64,000 nt of DNA from Gammaproteobacteria bacterium UBA7310 (GTDB lineage: Bacteria; Pseudomonadota; Gammaproteobacteria; Pseudomonadales; Ketobacteraceae), in assembly GCA_002471665.1 (NCBI GenBank), contig DKQK01000053.1:54192-118191 (forward strand), in the 5' to 3' direction. The translations under genes and the position numbers were made by a program. The notes below the pieces were generated by a model. That model searched no databases, was not told the DNA's origin, and was given only the letters and a program-made list of their open reading frames with translations. Below, piece by piece: positions 42,849 to 52,523 of the stretch; position 1 is the first letter of the stretch, and every line of letters starts with the position of its first letter.

Positions 42849-45752
42849 ATGAATCAAAAGGCAATGCTTTCAGCTTGCCTGCTGGTGTTCTTTTGTCTGC
42901 TGACTGAACTCGCTCACGCTAAAACCGTTGCCCATCTCAATGCTCGTTTCAGCGCCATGCCGGTGAGTACCCTGGCTGAATATTATCTCGATGAAAGCAA
43001 TAATCTGATGCTCGCTGATTTGCGCTCAATGCGGCGACAGGATTGGTTTCAAACGCAAAGCAGTGCCCCTTTTTTTGGTTACAGTCGAGATACCCTGTGG
43101 GTCCGGTTGCCCATTCACAATGCCGGCAGCACTTCGTTAAATACCTTATTGGAAGTTCAGTATCCACTGCTGGATCGGGTGGATGTCTTTGTGTTGGAGC
43201 GCGGTGACCTGGTGAAGGAATGGCATTTGGGTGATGATCTGCCGTTTGAGCAACGCCCGGTGGCCGCCAACAACTTCCTGGTGCCGCTGACACTACAACC
43301 CGATGCCATGGTGGACGTTTATCTGAAGATACGTTCCACCAGTTCGTTGGGAGCGCCCTTAACCCTTTGGGATTATGATCATTACTTTGATGCCCAGCAG
43401 CCCATTATGGTAGGGCAGGGGCTGTACTACGGCATCATTGTGGTGATGGTGTTGTATAACCTGTTCATCTATGTGAGCGTTCGCCACGTAAGTTACCTGT
43501 ATTACATCGGTGCCGCGCTGGGCTGTTCCAGCTATGTGGCTGCCGCACAGGGTATCGGGTTTCGCTTTCTATGGTCTGATTATCCCGCCCTGAATACGGT
43601 GGTGATTCCTGCATCCTTGGCCATATTCGGATTGATGGGAACACTGTTTGCTATCTCGTTGCTTGATATCCGCCGTAACACACCAAAAATCTACCGGGTA
43701 TTCGTCGCCCTGGCTGTTTGCTTCTTGGGAGTGTTTGCCTTCAGTTTTATATTGGAATACCGGATGTCCACTATTCTGGTGTCCATGGTGGGTATGCCAA
43801 CCACCCTGATCGTGATTTGCTGTGGCTTCTATTTCATGCATCTGGGGGTGCGGGCAGCGCGGTTTTTTGTTCTGGCCTGGACGGTTTTGCTGGCCTCGGT
43901 GTTTGTAACGGGGTTAAGCAAGTTTGGTGTTTTCCCCAGCAACACCCTGATTAATCATTCGGTGCAATTGGCTTCAGCGGTGGAAATACTATTGTTTTCA
44001 TTTGCCCTGGCTGATCGCATTAACGAAGAGCGCAGGGCCACGCTGGAAGCACAACAACAGGCAGTTAAAAACGAAATGAAAGTTCGGGAACAGCACAAGC
44101 GTTACCTGGAACTTAAATATCAGTCCGCCGTGGATGATCTCAAGTCGCGCCAGGATTTGTTGCTGGCGCAAACGGAAAATGATGCCAAGAGCCGTTTTCT
44201 TGCCACCATGAGCCATGAAATTCGTACCCCGCTCAATGGTGTGTTGGGGATGTCGGAATTGATGTTGGATACAGAGCTGGACGATGTGCAGCGACACTAC
44301 CTGGCATCCATATCCCAGTCGGGCAAAGCGTTGCTGGGAATAATTGATGACATCATGGATTACGCAAACATTGCTGAGGGCAACCTTGAGCTGAAAAAGA
44401 AAGATGTGGATCTTGAACAACTGTGTCAGGAGTGTGTGACGTTTTTTGCAGCCAGCGCGGAAGCGAAACAGCTGGATCTGCTGTGTTCGTTTGCACCTGA
44501 TGCGCCCCGTTACGTGAAAGCGGATCCGGTCAGGTTGCGGCAAATTTTGTTGAATTTGTTGGCGAACGCCTTCAAGTTTACTCAGAAAGGGTATGTCAGC
44601 GTGCGGGTTTCGGTGGACACCGCAATTAAAGATCAGAGTGCACAAAAGTTGCGTTTTGATGTGGTGGATACTGGAATTGGCATTGATCAGGATGCCCAGG
44701 GCCGACTCTTCAAACCATTCTGCCAGGCTGATCTCAGCGTTAATCGTCGCTTTGGCGGCAGTGGACTGGGATTGAATATATCGAAGAAGCTGGCAGAGCT
44801 TATGGGGGGAGAGATTGGTGTAGTCAGTGCTCCTGGCAGAGGCAGCCGATTCTGGTTCAGTATTGAATGTCGTCGTGCCAGCAGAAAATTCGTTCGCAAT
44901 TGTGTATTGCCGGTGGCGCCGTTGCAGAATAAAACCGTATTGATCATGGTGAATTCGCCGGCTATGGCCAATGTTTTAAAAGAGCAGACCGCAGCCTGGG
45001 GCATGAAACCGCTACTGGCATCAGGATGGAGCGAGGCCTCTGAGATGATCCATTATGAAGCATGCCGGGGCAGTGGTGTGCAGCAGGTGATTGTCGATTA
45101 CACGGATTCCGTACTGGATTTTGTGCTGAGTCTGCGCAGCCGTTCGGATATAAAAACGCCGAAGTTTATCTTTATAAACAGTATGGCGAGCGCCCGTGAG
45201 AGCAAGTCCATGGCCTATCAGGATATGATCGGCTGTTTGCAAAAACCGTTCGCCCCCCGCCAGTTACACCAGTTGATCCTGCAGTTGGAAGAGGAGCCAG
45301 TCTTGCCCGATATTGAAGAGATTGATGCAATCGACGCACAGTTTAGCGGCAGGCAGGTGCTGGTGGTGGAAGATAATAAAGTAAATCAGATGGTTATTGC
45401 CGGGCTGCTTGGCAAGCTGGGGGCGGGCTTTCACATTTGTGAAAATGGCCAGGCGGCCATTGAGCTATTGATAGCAAAGCATCACGAGTTTGATGTGGTA
45501 TTGATGGATTGCGAAATGCCTGTATTGGATGGATACAGCGCGGCGGCCAGGATCAGGCAGTTTGAAAACAGCAAACATTTGAAACCGATCCCCATTATCG
45601 CATTGACTGCCCATGTGCTGAAAGAACATCAGGAGAAGGCCCGTGTCGTCGGCATGGACGAGCATTTACCCAAGCCGGTGGATACTCTTGCGCTGCGTAA
45701 TGTTCTCGGGCGCTATCTTGGCTACTACCCTCTGAAAGCGGGCAACGAGTAA
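42849..45752 (+). CDS. Hybrid histidine kinase with 7TMR-DISM sensor
   Basis: 967 residues: signal peptide (ends near LAHA), 7TMR-DISM extracellular domain (about 30-180), seven-helix membrane domain (about 185-395), coiled coil, HisKA (FLATMSHEIRTPLNGV), ATPase (LLANAFKFTQKG, DTGIGI, GGSGLGLNIS), a degenerate receiver-like stretch and a C-terminal REC domain (VLVVEDNKVNQM, DVVLMDCEMPVLDG). DISM domains often sense carbohydrates or other small ligands. ATG 42849 follows the signal-peptide logic; the frame is open to a TTG at 42747. Next to a second kinase gene. Confidence 0.93.
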   Translation: MNQKAMLSACLLVFFCLLTELAHAKTVAHLNARFSAMPVSTLAEYYLDESNNLMLADLRSMRRQDWFQTQSSAPFFGYSRDTLWVRLPIHNAGSTSLNTLLEVQYPLLDRVDVFVLERGDLVKEWHLGDDLPFEQRPVAANNFLVPLTLQPDAMVDVYLKIRSTSSLGAPLTLWDYDHYFDAQQPIMVGQGLYYGIIVVMVLYNLFIYVSVRHVSYLYYIGAALGCSSYVAAAQGIGFRFLWSDYPALNTVVIPASLAIFGLMGTLFAISLLDIRRNTPKIYRVFVALAVCFLGVFAFSFILEYRMSTILVSMVGMPTTLIVICCGFYFMHLGVRAARFFVLAWTVLLASVFVTGLSKFGVFPSNTLINHSVQLASAVEILLFSFALADRINEERRATLEAQQQAVKNEMKVREQHKRYLELKYQSAVDDLKSRQDLLLAQTENDAKSRFLATMSHEIRTPLNGVLGMSELMLDTELDDVQRHYLASISQSGKALLGIIDDIMDYANIAEGNLELKKKDVDLEQLCQECVTFFAASAEAKQLDLLCSFAPDAPRYVKADPVRLRQILLNLLANAFKFTQKGYVSVRVSVDTAIKDQSAQKLRFDVVDTGIGIDQDAQGRLFKPFCQADLSVNRRFGGSGLGLNISKKLAELMGGEIGVVSAPGRGSRFWFSIECRRASRKFVRNCVLPVAPLQNKTVLIMVNSPAMANVLKEQTAAWGMKPLLASGWSEASEMIHYEACRGSGVQQVIVDYTDSVLDFVLSLRSRSDIKTPKFIFINSMASARESKSMAYQDMIGCLQKPFAPRQLHQLILQLEEEPVLPDIEEIDAIDAQFSGRQVLVVEDNKVNQMVIAGLLGKLGAGFHICENGQAAIELLIAKHHEFDVVLMDCEMPVLDGYSAAARIRQFENSKHLKPIPIIALTAHVLKEHQEKARVVGMDEHLPKPVDTLALRNVLGRYLGYYPLKAGNE

Positions 45753-45868
45753 CGCCCCGCCCGAATTATCCCTGTTGCAGGCCCAGCCGGGTCTGTATAA
45801 ATCGGCTCGACAGTGTTTATTAGCTGCTATTCTTAGTGCATATCCGTTGGGGCTGGAGCGCTGCTGGA

Positions 45869-48163
45869 GTGAATAAAAACATCCTGAGAAATGTGCTGGT
45901 GCTGCTGTTGTACTGGGGGCTTGCCCTTAGTACCGAGTTGCTGGCGATCCCTCCGGATTATGCAACCCCGGTTTGGCCTGCGGCGGGCGTGGCGCTGGGC
46001 TTCGTACTGCTTTATGGGCGTATGATATACCCCGGTATCTTTCTGGGGGCGCTGGCTGCCAATGTTTACACCTCATTCAATCAGGGCATCGATATCACTC
46101 AGCAGCAGGTGTCGTTTGCGGCGATCATCGGCATTGGCGCCGTTATTCAGGCAGCGTTTGCCCGCTTCCTGATGGCCCGTTTTTCCCTTTTGCCGGAAGA
46201 CTTGTCGAACGGCTCTCAGATTTTGCGTTTCCTGGTGGTGGCAGGGCCAGTCAGTTGTCTGGTGAACTCCCTGAACGGTGCCACCATGTTGGGGCTGTTT
46301 GATATTGTTCCCTGGTCATATTGGTTAAGCAATTGGATCGTCTGGTGGGTGGGGGATTCGGTCGGCGCATTGGTCGTTACACCTTTTCTTATTCAGTTGT
46401 TCAATCGCAACCCGCAGCAAGAACGCAACCTGCAGACGGCACTGTTACCCATCAGCTTTCTGGTGTTGGTCATTGCGTCATTCTATTTTGTCCGTAGCCT
46501 GGAACAGGAAAATCGGCGCACGCTTATCGCCGATATCGGGCAGCAGCATGAGGCGGTTCTGCGGCTCAATATCAATGAGTTGAAAGTGATTCTGGCGGCT
46601 GCCGCCAGTTTTTTTACCGCCAGTGACGCCGTTACTGCTTCTGACTTTGATACTTTTTGTCGCCCCTTGATGCAGGATCACCCGTCAGTATTGGCGGTGC
46701 AGTGGTTGCCCCTGATTGAACAGAGTGAGCGCGGCCCGTTTGTGCAAGCCCTGCGTCAGCAGGGCTATCACCGGTTCGAGATTCGGGAAATCGGCACGGA
46801 GGGGCAGATGTTGGTGAGCCGGGATCATCCCCGCTATCTGCCCATTGCCTACACCCATCCTTTTACCGGTAATGAGCGGGTGCATGGGCTCAATGTGCTG
46901 GGATTGGAGCATCGCCGCGGGGATCTGGAACAGGTGCTTGATCAGGGTAAAACCCTGGCCAGTGAGCCGCTGACCCTGGTGCAGCACCAGAAGTCTGAAA
47001 TCTCTTATATCATGGCGGCACCGAGCTATGAGTATACGGGCACAAGGGTAAATGGGGTGGTGCAGGTAATCTTCAAGGTGGATCAGGTTATACTGCGCTC
47101 AATTCGGGATCCCGCTTTTCTGGCGGCCATCCGCTTGCTGGATGTCAGTGATGGTGGCCCCCCGGTGACACTCTATGAAGGCGAGCAGGCCGGCCAGAAG
47201 GCAGAGTGGTATACGGTGTTCGAGTTTCTGGGGCGGTCGATCAGATTGGAGTTGTCGGCTACCACGGCCATCATGCAGAAGGTTTCATCCTGGCAGAGCT
47301 ATGCCATTTTGATCGGTGGGTTGCTGTATGTGGCGCTGTTAGAAGCGGTGTTGCTGACCATGCTGACCCATCAGCGCTATATTCAAACACAGGTGGGTTT
47401 AAAGACTCAGGAGCTGGCCCTTGCCAAAGATGTTGCTGAGAAAGCCAGCATGGCTAAAACCGAGTTCCTGGCCAGCATGTCACATGAGCTGAGAACACCA
47501 TTGAATTCTGTGATCGGGTTTACCCATCGGGTACTGCGTCGTTCCGGTCATAAACTGGATGAACGTAGCCGCGAATCTCTGGTCATCGTGGAACGTAATG
47601 CCAATCACCTGTTGGGTGTGATCAATAACCTGCTGGATATCAGTAAGGTGGATTTAGGTAAATTGGAACTGAGCGTTTCAGAGTTCCCGCTGGATGAAAT
47701 GCTGATGAACGCCCGGGATCAGTTTTTACCGCTGGCATTGGCCAAGGAGAATACGCTCAGGCTGGATTGCCAGTTCCACGGTATGATTCAGGCCGACTCC
47801 ACACGGGTACGCCAAATTGTGATTAACCTGCTTTCCAACGCAGTGAAGTTCACCGCCGGAGGAAATATCACAGTTTCTCTCGTAGACCATGCCCGCAATG
47901 GGATCGCTGGTGTATTGCTGAAGGTTGAAGATGAAGGCATCGGCATATCGGAAAAGGATATCGGCCGATTGTTCAATAAATTTGAAAAAGTAGGCAATAT
48001 GGAGCGCTTTAATCCGGAAGGTACCGGCTTGGGTTTGGCCTTGGTGAAAGAGCTGGCGGAATTGCATGGTGGTGCAGTGAGTGTTTGCAGCGAATTCGGC
48101 AAAGGAACCACCTTTTCAGTCTGGTTGCCACAGCGACAAGTTGGGGTTGCGGCAGAATCGTAA
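45869..48163 (+). CDS. MASE1-CHASE membrane histidine kinase
   Basis: 764 residues: MASE1 membrane domain of about eight helices (about 1-200: DYATPVWPAAGVALGFVLLYG), an extracellular CHASE domain (VLAVQWLPLIEQSERGPFV, FEIREIGTEG), a TM helix, HisKA (FLASMSHELRTPLNSVIGF) and ATPase (NLLSNAVKFTAGG, DEGIGIS, GTGLGLALVKEL). It has no receiver of its own. GTG 45869 is chosen (GGAG upstream); an in-frame GTG at 45836 is possible. Follows the hybrid kinase gene in the same direction, so the two may share a signal path. Confidence 0.9.
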   Translation: MNKNILRNVLVLLLYWGLALSTELLAIPPDYATPVWPAAGVALGFVLLYGRMIYPGIFLGALAANVYTSFNQGIDITQQQVSFAAIIGIGAVIQAAFARFLMARFSLLPEDLSNGSQILRFLVVAGPVSCLVNSLNGATMLGLFDIVPWSYWLSNWIVWWVGDSVGALVVTPFLIQLFNRNPQQERNLQTALLPISFLVLVIASFYFVRSLEQENRRTLIADIGQQHEAVLRLNINELKVILAAAASFFTASDAVTASDFDTFCRPLMQDHPSVLAVQWLPLIEQSERGPFVQALRQQGYHRFEIREIGTEGQMLVSRDHPRYLPIAYTHPFTGNERVHGLNVLGLEHRRGDLEQVLDQGKTLASEPLTLVQHQKSEISYIMAAPSYEYTGTRVNGVVQVIFKVDQVILRSIRDPAFLAAIRLLDVSDGGPPVTLYEGEQAGQKAEWYTVFEFLGRSIRLELSATTAIMQKVSSWQSYAILIGGLLYVALLEAVLLTMLTHQRYIQTQVGLKTQELALAKDVAEKASMAKTEFLASMSHELRTPLNSVIGFTHRVLRRSGHKLDERSRESLVIVERNANHLLGVINNLLDISKVDLGKLELSVSEFPLDEMLMNARDQFLPLALAKENTLRLDCQFHGMIQADSTRVRQIVINLLSNAVKFTAGGNITVSLVDHARNGIAGVLLKVEDEGIGISEKDIGRLFNKFEKVGNMERFNPEGTGLGLALVKELAELHGGAVSVCSEFGKGTTFSVWLPQRQVGVAAES

Positions 48164-48182
48164 GGTTGGGATCACCCCTTAC
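48160..48182. terminator. Short hairpin between the CHASE kinase and glycosyltransferase genes
   Basis: GTAAGG / CCTTAC with GG/CC continuing inward, between two convergent stops. There is no T-run. It contains one AGGGGTGAT 9-mer (48171-48179, minus), probably by chance. Confidence 0.4.
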
Positions 48183-49255
48183 TGGGTAGGCTTTAAGGTT
48201 GCCAGCAAGTGGTCGACAATGTCAGTTGCTCCCGTTGGTTTAACAATGGGAGCGCGGCGCTGGCCGCAACCTTGGCTGACTTCCTCCTGCAGATTGCCGG
48301 TTCTTAGTTTTTCAGCACTGATCTCCTGGCAATAGGTTTTGTCCTGTTGCCATTGGATCAGCCAGGGTTCCTCCGGCCAGTCCTTCCTTGGTAGGTAGAG
48401 GATTGGGGTGCCACTGCAGGCTGCCTCCACAAAGGTACCGTATCCGGGTTTGGTGATGACCAGATCGCAATTGAACATCAAATCCAAATGCGGGATGTTC
48501 AGCTCCTGGCTATGCAAAAAGTTTGGAGGCAGCTCGTGGCTGTAAACGCCACCGTATAAAAACGTGGTGTTTTTGAAGCGGGGCCAGTTTGAAAAGTCAA
48601 TCGGGTACGGCATGCCACCCATGGATATCAATACCAGGTGGTGGGGCTTTTCAAGGCGCAGCTCGCGTATAAGATCTCTTGTTTGGCCTGTTCTGCAAAC
48701 CGGGTCCACATCGATCAGGTTGGTTAATCCTGGCATGGGCATATAAGGCGGCAGTCGAAAAAATCCGTCAGCGGCATTGAAATCCGAGCAGAGCGACTGG
48801 TAAATCTCATTTGCGTTGGGCTTGCCCTGGCAGTAGCCCCAAAAAATATCCGCCCAGTTCAGTGAGCAGAAATGAAAGCAGGGTATTGCCAGATTGGCAG
48901 CGGCGCGGGATAGCAACGGGCTGTTGTTGGAAAGCACCAGATCCGGGTTGTGTTTGCGCAGCAGATTTTCCAATCGCTTGATACGCTGTGGCCGCTCTTG
49001 AAGTTGAATTTGGTATTGCTGATAGGTTGCTTCCTCATTCGCTGTGAGGGCATCAAACATGGGAATGCCGACATCGGTTTCAATGTTTTCGTGGTGATGT
49101 GGATAGCTGAACCAGCGCTGTAACTCGCCAGGTGGTGCGCAACATTGAAGCGTGAGTGAATCAATACGGATCCGTTGCGTTAATTCGTGAATGACCGGTG
49201 CCGCTTGTGCCAGGTGACCAAATCCATGAAAAGAAATCCCGCAATATACCCGCAT
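48179..49255 (-). CDS. GT-B fold glycosyltransferase-like protein
   Basis: 358 residues. N-terminal FHGFGHLAQAAPVIHEL (glycine-rich acceptor-side loop) and C-terminal CDLVITKPGYGTFVEAACSGTPILYLPR, the nucleotide-sugar-binding signature of MurG-like GT28 enzymes. It lacks a signal peptide. The donor and acceptor are unknown. ATG 49255 has AGGA upstream. No polysaccharide genes adjoin it. Confidence 0.82.
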   Translation of the reverse strand: MRVYCGISFHGFGHLAQAAPVIHELTQRIRIDSLTLQCCAPPGELQRWFSYPHHHENIETDVGIPMFDALTANEEATYQQYQIQLQERPQRIKRLENLLRKHNPDLVLSNNSPLLSRAAANLAIPCFHFCSLNWADIFWGYCQGKPNANEIYQSLCSDFNAADGFFRLPPYMPMPGLTNLIDVDPVCRTGQTRDLIRELRLEKPHHLVLISMGGMPYPIDFSNWPRFKNTTFLYGGVYSHELPPNFLHSQELNIPHLDLMFNCDLVITKPGYGTFVEAACSGTPILYLPRKDWPEEPWLIQWQQDKTYCQEISAEKLRTGNLQEEVSQGCGQRRAPIVKPTGATDIVDHLLATLKPTQ

Positions 49256-49354
49256 TACTACTGATCCTGACTGCATTGGTTCACTTAATGCTAGCAGGCC
49301 GGCGCGGGGCTGGGTAGGTTGAGAGTTAGGGAACTCCCAACCCGTGTGAAGTGC

Positions 49355-50254
49355 CTAGCGCTGGGCCTCGATCCATTGCGCAATATAATTTGCCACTGAC
49401 TGCCAGTCGCTCATGCCTATGGTCCAGTGATTCCTTTGGGGGAACTGCCTGAAATCCGTAATGGCCGGAGTCCTTCTGTAGGCCTGAAAGTTCGCGTAGT
49501 TCAGGCGAGCAGTGATGGTGCGATCGATGCCTCCTGCAATCAGCAACAGAGGCTCCCTTGCCACATCAAACTGCAACTGCGCAGCCTTGGTGGTGGTGGC
49601 GCGCCCCACCCGACGTGATTCCGGCACCAGGTATTCTTCGTAGGCGGCCTGCTGCTCGCTTTCTTCCATACCGTTGGCGAAACCGTATTGAAACTGGCTC
49701 AGGGTAAGTTGAATGGGCTCATCCACGCTGATCAATGGGTTCAGCATGGGCCAGTTCGCTTTTAGAAACTCAGGCTCGGCACTGAGTACGCCGTAGGGAG
49801 GCGCCGAATGTATGGCAATGGCGCCGCTCAGCAGGCCTTCCTCCAGCAGCATCTGTGCAACCAGCCCGCCCATCGAGTGGCCAATGGCAATGGGCTTTTC
49901 ATCCAGGGTGTTGATGAACGCGCGATACTGGTTAAGCACATCTTTCAGGCTAAGCTCGCCCAGCGTGGCATTGGGATGCAGTTGATTCTGCTCCTCTACA
50001 CTGAACTCGTGCAGAGGCCAGGCGGGGGCATGGGTCTCATAACCCTGTGCCTCAAAGTAGTTTTGCCAGTCATTCCAGACAGCCGGTGTTAAGTACATGC
50101 CGTGGATAAATACGATGGTTTGACTGTTTCCAATACGGGAGAACTCCGCACTGCGCGGCCCTTCCTCCTCGATGACGTTGAGCTTGCATGCCCCCAATGA
50201 AAACAGCAGTGCTGCAGTGGTCAAAATCCTTCCGATCCGAGTTGATAACCCCAC
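49355..50254 (-). CDS. Alpha/beta-hydrolase lipoprotein
   Basis: 299 residues. Lipobox LGAC (lipidated Cys about residue 23) after a signal peptide. Catalytic triad: nucleophile in GHSMGG, acid in GGIDRTITARLNY and His in PQRNHWTIG. Oxyanion-side motif FIHGMYL. Probably an esterase/lipase or similar on the periplasmic side. GTG 50254 has GGAG seven bases upstream. Confidence 0.88.
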   Translation of the reverse strand: MGLSTRIGRILTTAALLFSLGACKLNVIEEEGPRSAEFSRIGNSQTIVFIHGMYLTPAVWNDWQNYFEAQGYETHAPAWPLHEFSVEEQNQLHPNATLGELSLKDVLNQYRAFINTLDEKPIAIGHSMGGLVAQMLLEEGLLSGAIAIHSAPPYGVLSAEPEFLKANWPMLNPLISVDEPIQLTLSQFQYGFANGMEESEQQAAYEEYLVPESRRVGRATTTKAAQLQFDVAREPLLLIAGGIDRTITARLNYANFQAYRRTPAITDFRQFPQRNHWTIGMSDWQSVANYIAQWIEAQR

Positions 50255-50426
50255 GGAGTATCTCCTTTTGGTTTAGTTATATATTTGATTGATATGTCAG
50301 CGCTTAATTGTCGCCGTACCAAAAGGTAGAGGGGGGGAGGGGGCGATTTGTTACAGGGTTGACGCGGTAAATTTGCAGGTGAAGAACTCTGCTGGGCAGG
50401 AACAGGTGGGGGTGTGGAGAAGGAAA

Positions 50427-50503
50427 TGGTCGGAGTGAGAGGATTCGAACCTCCGACCCCTGCCTCCCGAAGGCAGTGCTCTACCAAGCTGAGCTACACT
50501 CCG
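50427..50503 (-). tRNA. tRNA-Pro (anticodon CGG)
   Basis: 77-nt cloverleaf: acceptor CGGAGTG / CACTCCG, D-arm with AGCTCAGCTTGGTAGAGC, anticodon arm CTGCC-TTCGGGA-GGCAG (anticodon CGG, reads CCG), T-arm GTTCGAATC, discriminator A and an encoded CCA. Just upstream of the hydrolase gene and downstream of ispB on the same strand. Confidence 0.97.
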
Positions 50504-50517
50504 ATCATGATTGCGGT

Positions 50518-51486
50518 TTAATGATTACGGGCAACCGCCAAGTCGCATAATGCTAACAGGGCTTCTTTATATATGGAATCTTCGATTGGGCCAAGGGCTT
50601 TTTTTGCCAGGCGTGCCTGTTCTTCGGCACGCTCAATGGTGTAATCAATAGCGCCGCAGGTTTTTACAGCCTGGGTGATGGCATCAATGGCCTCCAGGCC
50701 GCCGGTCCGGATGGCATTGCGGATCATCTGCTGCTCGGGGGCGCCGGCGTGCTGCAGGGCGAATATCAGAGGCAGGGTCGGCTTGCCTTCCGCCAGGTCG
50801 TCTCCGACGTTTTTGCCCATCTCATCGGCGCTGCCGGTGTAGTCCAGTACGTCATCAATCAATTGAAATGCCAGCCCCAGGTGATCCGCGTAACGGGCAA
50901 AGGCCATCTCCACGGATTCTTTCGGGTTGGCGAGCACCGCGCCGGACTGGGCGGAGGCTTCAAACATTTTAGCGGTCTTGTAGCGGATCACCTCCATGTA
51001 CTGATCTTCGCGGGTATCGGGGTTTTTGCAGTTGATCAGTTGCAGTACCTCCCCTTCGGCGATCAGGTTGGTGGCCTCTGACAGAATTTGCAGAATCCGC
51101 ATATTGCCCACGTTAACCACCATCTGAAACGAGCGCGAGATGAGAAAATCACCCACCAGCACGCTGGGCGCATTGCCCCAGACTTCATTGGCGCTGGGTT
51201 TGCCCCGGCGCAGGGAGGATTCATCCACCACATCATCGTGCAGCAGGGTGGCGGTATGCAGAAACTCAACCACTGCCGCGATCTCCACATGACGGTGGCC
51301 TTCATAGCCCAGCGCGCGGGCGCTGAGCAGGCATACCAGCGGGCGCAGGCGCTTGCCGCCACTGTCGATAATGTAGTTGCCGATTTCCTTGATGAGCGGC
51401 ACATGAGTATGTAACTGCTTGAAAATAAAGTCGTTAACCTGTTGAAAATCGGTCTCGACAGCAGCGGAAATCGCTTTAAAATCCAT
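50518..51486 (-). CDS. ispB: Octaprenyl diphosphate synthase (polyprenyl synthase)
   Basis: 322 residues. Adds isopentenyl units to make the ubiquinone side chain. First Asp-rich motif LLHDDVVDESSLRRGKPSAN and second FQLIDDVLDYTG. GGKRLRP precedes the first. Length and place (beside rplU, divergent) are typical of proteobacteria. ATG 51486; a TTG 30 bp upstream is less likely. Confidence 0.95.
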   Translation of the reverse strand: MDFKAISAAVETDFQQVNDFIFKQLHTHVPLIKEIGNYIIDSGGKRLRPLVCLLSARALGYEGHRHVEIAAVVEFLHTATLLHDDVVDESSLRRGKPSANEVWGNAPSVLVGDFLISRSFQMVVNVGNMRILQILSEATNLIAEGEVLQLINCKNPDTREDQYMEVIRYKTAKMFEASAQSGAVLANPKESVEMAFARYADHLGLAFQLIDDVLDYTGSADEMGKNVGDDLAEGKPTLPLIFALQHAGAPEQQMIRNAIRTGGLEAIDAITQAVKTCGAIDYTIERAEEQARLAKKALGPIEDSIYKEALLALCDLAVARNH

Positions 51487-51649
51487 ACCTAAAGTGACCT
51501 GGGCAGGGGGTGGCAAAGGGCCACACCAGTAAGAATGTGAAAACGCCCCGAATGCTATGGTGGGGCTTCGGGGGTGTCAAGCTAAAGACTTGATTTTACT
51601 TGTTGTCCCGCCTTTGTACAGGGTGGTGAAAATGACCCGAGGATTAGGC

Positions 51650-51678
51650 TTGCGCAGGTTATCCGATTCCCTTACAAT
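51650..51678 (+). promoter_or_regulatory. Promoter of the rplU-rpmA operon
   Basis: TTGCGC at 51650-51655 and TACAAT at 51673-51678 with a 17-bp spacer, about 105 bp before the L21 start. Sits in the divergent ispB-rplU gap. Confidence 0.6.
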
Positions 51679-51782
51679 TGCGCCCCCTGTGACCTGACGC
51701 CTATCAACAGAAAGCGTCGGTGGTCAGTCGGAACAAGACACACTATTCTGATGCTTTAGAAAAGCGGTTGGAGTCAGCAGCT

Positions 51783-52094
51783 ATGTACGCGGTATTTGTA
51801 AGTGGTGGCAAACAGCACCGGGTCGCTGAAGGCGACGTGGTTAAGCTGGAACTTTTGGAAGCCGATCCCGGCTCTGCCATCGAGTTTGATCAGGTTTTAT
51901 TGGTAGCCAACGGTGACGACGTTAAAATCGGTGCACCGGTTGTAGAAGGCGGAAAAGTGACGGCAGAAGTGGTGACCCACGGCCGTGGCGACAAGGTGAA
52001 AATCATCAAGTTCCGTCGTCGTAAGCACCATCGTAAGCAAATGGGCCATCGTCAGTACTTCACAGAAGTGAAGATCACTGGCATCAGCGCCTAA
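51783..52094 (+). CDS. rplU: Ribosomal protein bL21
   Basis: 103 residues, full length: MYAVFVSGGKQHRVAEGD start, VKIIKFRRRKHHRKQMGHRQ near the end. Large-subunit protein. ATG 51783 has GGAG upstream; the open frame extends 63 bp further left without homology. Co-transcribed with rpmA, 20 bp apart. Confidence 0.97.
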   Translation: MYAVFVSGGKQHRVAEGDVVKLELLEADPGSAIEFDQVLLVANGDDVKIGAPVVEGGKVTAEVVTHGRGDKVKIIKFRRRKHHRKQMGHRQYFTEVKITGISA

Positions 52095-52114
52095 GACAGT
52101 TAAGGAGAAGCACA

Positions 52115-52375
52115 ATGGCTCACAAAAAAGCGGGTGGTAGTACTCGTAACGGGCGCGATTCAGAGAGCAAACGCCTTGGTGTTAAGCGCTTCGGTGGTCA
52201 GGTGGTCAAGGCTGGTAACATCATTGTTCGTCAGCGCGGCACTCAGTTCCACTCTGGCACCAACACGGGTCTGGGTAAAGATCACACTATCTATGCGAAA
52301 GCAGACGGCGTGGTCAAGTTTGAAGTGAAAGGTCCTAAGAACCGTAGATTCGTTTCAATCGAGCCAGTAGCCTAA
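52115..52375 (+). CDS. rpmA: Ribosomal protein bL27
   Basis: 86 residues: MAHKKAGGSTRNGRDSES start, GVKRFGGQVVKAGNII, RQRGTQFHSG. Sits near the peptidyl transferase centre. Second gene of rplU-rpmA, with AAGGAG before its ATG. Confidence 0.98.
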   Translation: MAHKKAGGSTRNGRDSESKRLGVKRFGGQVVKAGNIIVRQRGTQFHSGTNTGLGKDHTIYAKADGVVKFEVKGPKNRRFVSIEPVA

Positions 52376-52403
52376 ACGACACTGCTGTCGTCCAGGATCG
52401 CTT

Positions 52404-52430
52404 AAGCCCTGCCGTAAGGCGGGGCTTTTT
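52404..52430 (+). terminator. Rho-independent terminator after rpmA
   Basis: AAGCCCTGCC-GTAA-GGCGGGGCTT with one G-T wobble, then T-run. Ends the ribosomal protein transcript before obgE. Confidence 0.9.
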
Positions 52431-52523
52431 GCGTTGTGCCTTTTTGCATCCTGCCGTGGGCACGGCGCCGCTGGTCGGAGTACAATTCAATCATTCTGGT
52501 TACGCGAATGCACAGGAGCAATC

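Noticed and set aside
48171..48179. Further copy of the AGGGGTGAT box
   Set aside because: A single copy between convergent stops inside a hairpin; about half a copy is expected by chance in 64 kb.
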